Source of the DNA: JAPKZH01 sp963715635
Lineage (GTDB): Bacteria > Acidobacteriota > Aminicenantia > Aminicenantales > UBA4085
NCBI GenBank assembly: GCA_963715635.1
Contig: OY970261.1
Location: forward strand, 3,968,001-4,032,000
DNA length: 64,000 bases
Direction of reading: 5' to 3'
Position 1 is the stretch's first letter. Every line of letters begins with the position of its first letter. The notes under the pieces were generated by a model. The model searched no databases. It was not told where the DNA came from and saw only the letters and a program-made list of their open reading frames with translations. The position numbers and the translations under genes were made by a program. Shown piece after piece: positions 16,071 to 23,276 of the stretch.

Positions 16071-16940
16071 ATGAAGCTCGACAGATTGATTCTTGGTTCG
16101 AATGCTTTTGAGGGCGTGAGCTATATTTCCCGGACTCAGTCTCTGCATTATCTGGAATTCTTTGCCAAAGAGGACAATATCATCCCCATCCTCGAGGCGG
16201 CCGTGAACGCGGGCGTCAAGACATTCATGCTCTCCAACTGCGGGAACGTCATGGCCGCTCTGCAGAAATTCCCCAGGAACAAAGAGCTGACGCTCCTGCC
16301 CGTCATCCCCAACGCCTATGAATACGCCATGGAGGCTTCGGAAAAAGGCGTGCTGGGGGCCGTCCTGACCAAGGCCAGGGGTTTCAGCATGTATCAGAAG
16401 GTCAAGCTGGGTTTGAGGGCCCTGACCAAGATCAAGAGCGTCATCTCCAAGGACATCTTGGACCTTCTGCTCGAATTGATCCATTTCGAACTGGCCAGCT
16501 TTGAGAAATATAAGCTGGGCGGCGTCATCCTTCACGGCCAGCTGACAGACCTGGCCCTATCTTCTCATAACCCGGACATTCTTATGATCTTCCAGGATCT
16601 CGTCCGCGACAGCTATGACGTCGAGCCCATGCTCGCGACCCACAATTTCGGCATCCTGCTGCCCCAGCTCATGGAGTGGAAGATCAAAATCCCCATCATG
16701 GCGCCGCTCAACAAAAAAGGGTTTATGATGCGGCCGTCCCAGCCAGAGTGCGAAAGGCTGGTCCAGGAGTCCGGCTACCAGATCATCGCCAAAAAAGTCC
16801 TGGCCGGAGGGAGACTCACGCCCGAGGAGGCGTTCCCCTACCTGAAAGACAAAAAGATCGATTCCGTCGTCCTGGGCATCGGTTCGGTTCCTGAAGCTTA
16901 TCACACGTTCTCCGTGGCGAAATCGGTTTTAAATATCTAA
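16071..16940 (+). CDS. Conserved-looking protein, possible TIM-barrel enzyme, last gene of the sugar operon
   Basis: A 289-residue soluble protein I do not recognise as a named family. It alternates strands and helices in a TIM-barrel-like rhythm: KLDRLILGSNAFEGV, GVKTFMLSN, LTLLPVIPNAYEYAM, GGVILHGQLTD, VEPMLATHNFGILLPQL, IPIMAPLNKKGF and QIIAKKVLAGGRLTPEEA. The last phrases and a closing IDSVVLGIGS resemble aldo/keto reductase C-termini, but the Asp/Tyr/Lys/His catalytic set was not identified. The ATG at 16071 is two bases after the preceding stop; a TTG at 16065 is an alternative. Its place suggests it acts on the sugar made by this operon. Confidence 0.6.
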   Translation: MKLDRLILGSNAFEGVSYISRTQSLHYLEFFAKEDNIIPILEAAVNAGVKTFMLSNCGNVMAALQKFPRNKELTLLPVIPNAYEYAMEASEKGVLGAVLTKARGFSMYQKVKLGLRALTKIKSVISKDILDLLLELIHFELASFEKYKLGGVILHGQLTDLALSSHNPDILMIFQDLVRDSYDVEPMLATHNFGILLPQLMEWKIKIPIMAPLNKKGFMMRPSQPECERLVQESGYQIIAKKVLAGGRLTPEEAFPYLKDKKIDSVVLGIGSVPEAYHTFSVAKSVLNI

Positions 16941-16978
16941 AGCGGGGCCGGACGAGCGGGAAGGCTTGAACGCCGTCT

Positions 16979-19108
16979 TCAAAAATCCGTATTCAGCTCA
17001 AGTCTATCGAAAAACAAGGCTTGGCCGCCCGACGATTGGATTTCGAATTCATAATCCCCTGCCTCAGGCAGAAGCAGCTCGAAGCCGAGAGGCTTGTATT
17101 CTTTCACAGAATCATCTCCCGGCACGGCCATCGGCTTCTTATAGATCACCGTTCCCTTTTTCCAGATTCTGAGGAGGAGCAGAGATCCTTCTATCCTTTT
17201 ATCCCGGAGTTTGACATAGAGGCGGCCCTGGAGCCGGGTTTTGGATGGGAAGAACACTTTTTCTTTCCCGATGATACCCTTCTCGTTTTTATCCACCCAG
17301 ACCGCAAACCGGTTGCTGGATCCGGGATCGAACTGGGGCCGGCCGACGTCCCGCTCCATTTGTTCCGCCTCGTAGCAGGGGGGTTTCACGGGAAGGAAGG
17401 CATCGGGTTGGATTTCGTAAAGCAGGAACCAGCTTCTCCACAACCAGTAGCGGACAAGGAGCTTGGCCCTTTTCCATTCCTCGGGGTGATTGTCTTTATA
17501 ATACTTCGGCTCGTTGTTATAAGTGCCGACGAAAAGATGGGTCACCTTCTGGTGCTTTAAAAAGTCCGGCTCATCATTGGCATAGTTGGGCGCATAGGTA
17601 TGGGCCTTGTTTCGGTTCTCCAGGGACAGGCTGGGGACCAGCAGGCCGCAAAAAACTCCTTGGGGGAATGCCCGGCCCAGGTCCTGTCCGATCGTTTTGA
17701 GATTATACGTTGCATGCGCAGCCCACTGGATATAGCTCTTGAGGTTTTGGAAAGAATAGAGAGCGATGAGGAGGAGCGCCAGGACGAGGGCCGTGGTCTT
17801 CGGCAGGACGATGTCTTTGGAAGCAAGAACGAAACGGATGGCCAGATAAAGCAGGGCGGCGAGGGCCAGGGCCAAAAGAGCTGTGATGAGAAGGACCTTT
17901 TCCGGCCGGCCAAGAAACGTCTCGCGGGAAAATAATCTTTGGGAATAGGCTGTCACCCCTATCCAGATCAGCAGGAAACTCAAGAGGACAAAAAGCGGCC
18001 TGTTCTTGAGCTGAGTTTTCAGCCGGAAAGAAGCCAGGAGCCGGCTGAGGAAGATGCTCGAAAGAATCAACAGGGGAATGGAGAATTCGATGTAGTGGCG
18101 GATGGGGTGGTAGGAGATGAACGAGTTCACGCCCAGGCCGATTACGAGCCAGACCGAACAGATGATTTCGAGAGGTCCGCAGGCGGCCGTTCCCTCCCGA
18201 TTCTTTTTGAATAAAATAAAAAGAAGCGTCAAAAAATAGAAAAAAAGAAGGAAGGTCAAGACGGCATTCGCCGGGTGAAAATCAAAGGGCGGCCTCCGCA
18301 GCCAGTTGCCGACTGCCTGGGCCAGGCTTCTGGGAACCATGTGAGAGGCATTGAGGCCCAAAAGATTGTCGTAGACGGTCCGGTGCGGGATATAGAGGAA
18401 GACGTACCACAAGAGGGCGATCGGAACCGAGCCGGACAGGAAATAGGCGATCCGCCTCAGATTGAGTTTTATCTTGCCGAGCTCTCCTCTCTGGAGAAGG
18501 ATGAACACGAACGAAAGGGGGACGACGATGAGGTGAAAATAGAGAATCTTTTCCTTCGACAGAAAGGAAAGCGACAGACAGAGGGCAGTTAGAAAAAAAT
18601 ATTTGGGGCGGTCCCAAGCCCCGATAAAAAAATAAACGGCCAGGATGACAAAAAAGGTCATGGGCATGACCTGATCGTTGATCCGGCTGTAAATGCCGAA
18701 GGGGTAGTTGATGCCCAAGAGAAAAAAGAAGAGCAGGCGGGACCGCGGAAAATATCTGGAGGCCAGGAGAAAAAGGCCGAGCCAGCATAGGGCGCTGAAA
18801 AAGAGCGGCACGAGGTTCATCTGCCAGATGCCCACGCCGAAGACAAGAAACGATCCATAGGTCACGAAATGGGGCACGGGGACCACGTACATCCCGGCAA
18901 ATTCGTCGATCTGCCACTGCCCGAAGAGAACCTTATTTCTGGCGTTTAAGGCATAGTTCCCCGGGTCGCCGTATTCGCCGCCGCTCTCCAGGCTGAGGTT
19001 GTCGGGCGGGTCGGCGGACAGATGGATGATCCTGAGCGAAAGGAAGAGGAGGAAGAGAAGCAAGATGCAGACGGATTCAGGGCTGAACGTTTGGCGATTC
19101 TGGTTCAT
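16979..19108 (-). CDS. Large GT-C-like membrane glycosyltransferase with C-terminal beta-sandwich
   Basis: A 709-residue protein. The first outer loop carries SGGEYGDPGNYALNARN, with the acidic residues expected of GT39-type enzymes. About twelve hydrophobic helices follow to about residue 450. A soluble extracytoplasmic part comes next, ending in a beta-rich domain (residues about 580-709) with KTRLQGRLYVKLRD, EAGDYEFEIQSSGGQALFFDRLEL, which looks like a carbohydrate-binding sandwich. It converges on the 11159 operon with 38 bases between stops. A good promoter lies upstream, with a short leader and no clear Shine-Dalgarno. Donor and acceptor are unknown. Confidence 0.75.
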   Translation of the reverse strand: MNQNRQTFSPESVCILLLFLLFLSLRIIHLSADPPDNLSLESGGEYGDPGNYALNARNKVLFGQWQIDEFAGMYVVPVPHFVTYGSFLVFGVGIWQMNLVPLFFSALCWLGLFLLASRYFPRSRLLFFFLLGINYPFGIYSRINDQVMPMTFFVILAVYFFIGAWDRPKYFFLTALCLSLSFLSKEKILYFHLIVVPLSFVFILLQRGELGKIKLNLRRIAYFLSGSVPIALLWYVFLYIPHRTVYDNLLGLNASHMVPRSLAQAVGNWLRRPPFDFHPANAVLTFLLFFYFLTLLFILFKKNREGTAACGPLEIICSVWLVIGLGVNSFISYHPIRHYIEFSIPLLILSSIFLSRLLASFRLKTQLKNRPLFVLLSFLLIWIGVTAYSQRLFSRETFLGRPEKVLLITALLALALAALLYLAIRFVLASKDIVLPKTTALVLALLLIALYSFQNLKSYIQWAAHATYNLKTIGQDLGRAFPQGVFCGLLVPSLSLENRNKAHTYAPNYANDEPDFLKHQKVTHLFVGTYNNEPKYYKDNHPEEWKRAKLLVRYWLWRSWFLLYEIQPDAFLPVKPPCYEAEQMERDVGRPQFDPGSSNRFAVWVDKNEKGIIGKEKVFFPSKTRLQGRLYVKLRDKRIEGSLLLLRIWKKGTVIYKKPMAVPGDDSVKEYKPLGFELLLPEAGDYEFEIQSSGGQALFFDRLELNTDF

Positions 19109-19125
19109 CGGCAGAGTCAGCTAAG

Positions 19126-19153
19126 CTTATACCAGAAAAAAAATCGATGTCAA
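19126..19153 (-). promoter_or_regulatory. Sigma70-like promoter for the 16979-19108 gene
   Basis: Minus-strand TTGACA and TATAAG are 16 bases apart. The -10 box ends 17 bases before the ATG, so the leader would be about 10 bases. The left end of the IS1380 element is only 14 bases upstream of the -35 box. Confidence 0.6.
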
Positions 19154-19161
19154 GAAACGGT

Positions 19162-19167
19162 CTTTGT
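19162..19167. repeat. Target-site duplication, left copy
   Basis: CTTTGT directly abuts the left inverted repeat of the insertion sequence and is repeated at 20772-20777 directly after the right inverted repeat, as expected for a transposition duplication. Confidence 0.7.
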
Positions 19168-19190
19168 CCCTAAATTGCCGATAGGAAAAT
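19168..19190 (+). repeat. Left terminal inverted repeat of the IS1380-family element
   Basis: It begins CCCTAAATTGCCGATAGG and matches the complement of the right end at 21 of 23 positions. Confidence 0.8.
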
Positions 19191-19282
19191 CTATTGAACG
19201 ATACAGACTCCTGGTATAAGGTGTTTTTGGTCTAAAAACAGACTCACCCTGGGGGTGAGACCTTAACCAGGAGGGCGAGAGT

Positions 19283-20565
19283 ATGATACAGCAAGGCATC
19301 CTGCCATTCAAGATTGAACTGACTGACGAGCTGATAACGCCGCGAAGCGGTCTGGCTCTGTTTGCCGAAGTCATCCATGCCTTCAAGGTAAAAAGGAAGG
19401 TCGAGGCGTATTTTCCCAAGCCCGGCTCGAACCGGGGCTATGAAGCGTGGTCCTATATTGAGCCGCTGTTATTGATGATGGAAGGCGGCGGCCAGCATAT
19501 CGAAGATCTCCGCGAGATTCGGGAGGACAGAACGCTGCGGCTTCTAATCGGGCTTGAGCGGATGCCGTCGCTGTCAACGTATGGGGACTGGTTGGCCAGA
19601 GCGGGAGCAAATGGCGGAATCAAGGCGATGAGGAAGGTCGGGGAAGAGACGGCGGAGACGATCTGGAAACGAACAGCGAGGCCGGAGTATACGCTGGATG
19701 TGGACGCGACAGTGATCGAAGCGGAGAAGAAGGAGGCGGAGTGGACGTATAAGAAAGTTAAAGGGTATCAGCCGATCTTGGGGTACTTGGCGGAAAACGG
19801 GGTGTGTTTGACCCATGAGTTTCGGGAAGGGAACGTCACGGCCCAGAGCGACGCCTTGAAGTTTCTGAAGCGTTGTCTTCGGCTCTGTCCTAAGATTAAA
19901 CGCCTTCGTTCTGATAGCGCCTTCTATCAGGCGCCTGTCATCAATGAGTGTGAAAAAAACGACCTGGGCTTCACGATCACGGCCGACCAAGATGCTGGCG
20001 TGAAAGGAGTTATCCCGACTGTTCGGGACTGGAAGCCGCTCTTGGATGAGGACGGAAAAAAGACAGACCGGGAGATTGGAACGGGGATTCATATGATGAC
20101 CAAGGCCAAAGAACCTTTCCGGTTGGTCGTCCAGCGCTGGCGCGAACCTCACTCCGGCTCTATGAGCCGAACGGCTATCGTTACTATGTGATCGCCACCA
20201 ACAGGGACGATCTGTCCCCGGAAGGAGTGGTCTGGTTCCATAACCAAAGAGGCCAAGTCGAGAACCTCATCAAGGAACTGAAGATCGGGTTTGGCATGGA
20301 GCAAATGACCAGCGGCGACTTTGCGGCCAATGCCCTGTGGTTTTCGATCGGAGTCCTGGCGTATAACCTGACTCAGGCCCAGAAGCTCCTGTTTATGGAT
20401 CCGGAGTGGAGGCCCAAGACGATGGCCACGCTGCGCTGGCAGCTCCTGGAGACCGCCGGCCGTTTAGTTCGTCATGGCCGGTGCCTTGTCTTACGGATCG
20501 CAGCGTCCTGGGAAAAACTCCGGGTGTTTCTTCAGATCCGGGAACGCTGCGCGGCGTTTTCCTAA
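19283..20565 (+). pseudogene. IS1380-family transposase, frameshifted
   Basis: The combined length of about 427 residues suits the family. The ATG at 19283 follows AGGAGGG at seven bases. The first frame (to about 20150) carries PGSNRGYEAWSYIEPLLLM, TLDVDATVIEAEKKEA with a catalytic-type aspartate, KGYQPILGYL, RLRSDSAFYQ with a second, and FTITADQD. It then runs out of frame to a stop at 20191. The second frame resumes at LYEPNGYRYYVIATNRDD and continues through HNQRGQVENLIKELKIGFGMEQM, which holds the family YREK-like glutamate region, to the end. A one-base loss or two-base gain between about 20135 and 20160 explains the break. It is homologous to the fragment at 6381-7060. Confidence 0.85.
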
Positions 20566-20748
20566 CTGCGGGCAATCCGTTTTTATTCGGATAAAATCAA
20601 AGCGACGATTATCAGGGAGAAGCTCTCCTAAAATGCCCGCCTTTCGCCAACACCAAGTCAAATCGCGAACAGCAGCGTTTCCGTTTTGAAGATTTTAGCC
20701 TTTCATCACCTTCCGGAGGTTTCCCTTGAAGCAATTCCTTTTCCCAAA

Positions 20749-20771
20749 ATTATCCTATCGGCAATTTCGGG
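20749..20771 (-). repeat. Right terminal inverted repeat of the IS1380-family element
   Basis: On the minus strand it begins CCCGAAATTGCCGATAGG. The direct repeat CTTTGT follows at 20772-20777, two bases before the stop codon of the neighbouring minus-strand gene. Confidence 0.8.
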
Positions 20772-20779
20772 CTTTGTAC

Positions 20780-23185
20780 CTATTCGATGAGCTCCACGTT
20801 TTCCAAGACGGCCGATAGGGTCTTGAGGTCGGCGAAGTCAAACCTGCATCGATGACGGAATCTCATGGTGACGAGCCTCGGCCCCGGCTGGGCTTCTGCG
20901 CCGCTGATCTCCAGCTCAATCGTATTGGGCCCGTCACGGAGGTCCCGCTCGATGACCGCGCCCGCAGGAAGGTGGATTTGAACATGCTGGACGTAGTTGC
21001 CGTACCAATTGAGGCCGGAGAATTGAAAGGGGGAATTCAAGACGACGCGGAGCTTTGCTTTTTTCCCGGGGGGAGCGTTGACGTCAAAGGCGGCTTCTTG
21101 GTTGCAATATCTCACGTCTTTGCCAGCAAAATGGATGACAGGGCTGATGCCGCGCAAAAAAACGATGGTTTCTTTTCTCGGCTGAGCCTCTCGGGCGGAA
21201 GGAACATGGGGAAGGAGGTGGGCCGAGGAGGCAATTTTGAGCGATTTGTAATCTAAAAAATAGCTGATGGTGAAGGGTCCTTCAGAAGGATAGGGAATTC
21301 TGAGCGGGATTTTCTCGGCCCTTCCCGAGAACACTCTTGTCCTGGAGCTGTATCCTAGGATGTCCACATGCAAACGGAAGGAGGAAGGGTCTTGGTTTTG
21401 CCTATTGATAAAAGTGAGCTGGAGATAGCCGTTTTGACTCTGGATTTGATCAACGTCCAGATCAGGGATCTGTGAAGGCACGGTTTCGTCCAGAACATCC
21501 GGGAAGACCGGGCCGTCGATATTATAAAGGAGGGTGCAGTCCCCGGTGACTTTCTTGTCAAAGGGGATCCCCAGCCGCGTCAGCATCTGTTCCAGGTTTC
21601 CGGCGCGGCCTCCCTCCGTGTTCAAAATGTAATGATCTCTGTTCTGTTGGTTATAGTAGAGAAGACGGTAAGGAAGATATCTGTTGGTGGTGAAAGAATC
21701 GATGATGATTTTTTCCTTGCTGATGGCCGTCAAGAGATAAGCGGTCCAATACTCTCCCTGCCAATAGCGGACCCCCGTTCCGGCCATGTCGGCAATCATT
21801 TTCAGATAGACCCGATGGCGGTATTTGACGGACTCATAAAACGCAGCATAGGCTGGCCAGCTGTCCGCGAAAAAAAGGCCGGCGATGAGGCCCAGGGAAA
21901 GGACATATTTCAGCCTGGTTTTGATCCACAGAAAAGGAGCGGCCAGGAAGACCGGCAAGCAGAAATATAGGACAAACAAATAGTGGGCTTGCTGTTTGTC
22001 GCTGAAGCGTGAGAAGAGGTACGTCATAGAAAAGACGATCAAAAACAGGGGAAAAACAGCCTGGGCTGAAGAGCCGCTTTTCTTGAGCGCCAGGACGAAA
22101 AGGACCGCCATGCCCAAAAGGATGAAGGCAAGACAAAGAATGCCGGGTGGACCGTTTTCCGAGAACAGGAGGGACCGAAAAAGCTTGTTCGCCCCTTTCC
22201 ATTTTTCCCGGCTCAAAATTGTCCTTTCTCCCCCGAAAAGGAAGCCGATTATTTGAAACCTGCCGAAAATTTCCTGGAGGACGAGAGGCAGACCGCCGAG
22301 AAACGCATAGAGCATGAGGATCGCATATGTCTTCAATCGGGGTTTGCACCTAACAGCAAGAAGGATGAGTGAAGTGAGGATGAAGGCCATAGTGATCTGA
22401 TGGGTCCAGAAGGAGAGCCCCATCAAAAAGCCGAGGAGGGGGATAAGCAGGTCTCGATTCTTATAGGCGATGTGATAGGAGACATAGATTAGCAAGGCAC
22501 CCAAGAAGAGAACCAGGGGATGAGCCGATGCGTTGTCCAGACTGACAAAGACGAGCTGGCCGAAGGGCAGGCCGTAGCAGAGGGACAGGATGACAGCCCA
22601 GCCCAAGGAAAAAACGGCCCTTAAGAGATGAAACTGGACGATGACAAAAGCCAAATATATGAGCAAGGTTGCTGCTTTCAGAGCCAGCATCGAATACCCG
22701 AACAATTTAAAAACCAGGGCGTAGACATGGCTCGACAGACTGCCCAAGTACTGTTGTCCGTAATAACAGATCGGAGGAAGCTTCCCCTCTGAGATGTGCT
22801 TGCCCATCAGAGCGGGGATGGCATCGTCGCTCGTCATCGGCCCGGCGGCGTGGAGAAGAAAGGGAAGGCGTACGACAATAGTCAAAAGAAGAAGGGCCAT
22901 CAGGGCCAGGGCGGCGGGACCGAATTTTGGCCTCCAGGGAAATTTTTTTTGCCGGAATTTCTGGGCGATCCGGAAGCCGACAATTCCAATCAAGGGAAGG
23001 AGAGGAACAAGGAGACTGACGTGAAATTTTCTGAGCGCAAAGATGTTGTCCTTGAACCATAAAAAGATAAAACCCGCGTAGAGGAGCCATTGAAGGCCGA
23101 TGAGAGCCTTGGCGGCTATCTTGCCAAAAGGGTTGGCTGCGTTTTTTACGGAGGGCCTTGTTTCTTTTCGATGCTCAATGACCAC
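20780..23185 (-). CDS. Large GT-C-like membrane protein, paralogue of 36362-38728
   Basis: An 801-residue protein. After two N-terminal helices, the first outer loop carries SDDAIPALMGKHISEGKLPP (S119-D120-D121). This acidic pair is the likely catalytic or metal site of a GT-C enzyme. About twelve helices run to about residue 460, then a soluble part with two beta-rich segments (about 570-660 and 690-800). The 788-residue protein at 36362 matches over the whole length: acidic loop, TYEIxx-type helices, KYWQGxYW near residue 485, and tail. The start is GTG at 23185 with AAGG six bases before it. It is downstream of the gene at 23277 in the same direction. Function as a lipid-linked sugar transferase is inferred from fold. 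Confidence 0.75.
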   Translation of the reverse strand: MVIEHRKETRPSVKNAANPFGKIAAKALIGLQWLLYAGFIFLWFKDNIFALRKFHVSLLVPLLPLIGIVGFRIAQKFRQKKFPWRPKFGPAALALMALLLLTIVVRLPFLLHAAGPMTSDDAIPALMGKHISEGKLPPICYYGQQYLGSLSSHVYALVFKLFGYSMLALKAATLLIYLAFVIVQFHLLRAVFSLGWAVILSLCYGLPFGQLVFVSLDNASAHPLVLFLGALLIYVSYHIAYKNRDLLIPLLGFLMGLSFWTHQITMAFILTSLILLAVRCKPRLKTYAILMLYAFLGGLPLVLQEIFGRFQIIGFLFGGERTILSREKWKGANKLFRSLLFSENGPPGILCLAFILLGMAVLFVLALKKSGSSAQAVFPLFLIVFSMTYLFSRFSDKQQAHYLFVLYFCLPVFLAAPFLWIKTRLKYVLSLGLIAGLFFADSWPAYAAFYESVKYRHRVYLKMIADMAGTGVRYWQGEYWTAYLLTAISKEKIIIDSFTTNRYLPYRLLYYNQQNRDHYILNTEGGRAGNLEQMLTRLGIPFDKKVTGDCTLLYNIDGPVFPDVLDETVPSQIPDLDVDQIQSQNGYLQLTFINRQNQDPSSFRLHVDILGYSSRTRVFSGRAEKIPLRIPYPSEGPFTISYFLDYKSLKIASSAHLLPHVPSAREAQPRKETIVFLRGISPVIHFAGKDVRYCNQEAAFDVNAPPGKKAKLRVVLNSPFQFSGLNWYGNYVQHVQIHLPAGAVIERDLRDGPNTIELEISGAEAQPGPRLVTMRFRHRCRFDFADLKTLSAVLENVELIE

Positions 23186-23276
23186 GGACAGCCTTTCTCG
23201 CTTAAATCTTATCCGAAATCTCCTTGAAAATCGAGCGGAGACACTAGGGAGAAGGCCGTTTGAGTGGCGCTCGGTC

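Larger units (their letters stand above)
19168..20771 (+). mobile_element. IS1380-family insertion sequence, 1604 bases, structurally complete
   Basis: Near-perfect 23-base terminal inverted repeats (CCCxAAATTGCCGATAGGAxAAT, two mismatches) lie at 19168-19190 and 20749-20771, flanked by a 6-base direct repeat CTTTGT. One transposase gene lies inside, broken by a frameshift. A hairpin (CTCACCC/GGGTGAG, 19243-19259) sits just upstream of the transposase ribosome site and could limit translation of read-through messages. Length and layout suit IS1380, though that family more often makes 4-5 base duplications. It lies in the short gap between two minus-strand GT-C genes, without damaging either. 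Confidence 0.85.

Noticed and set aside
20135..20191. Programmed frameshift in the IS1380 transposase
   Set aside because: No slippery heptamer is visible at the join, and this family is not known for frameshifting; a mutation or error is simpler.
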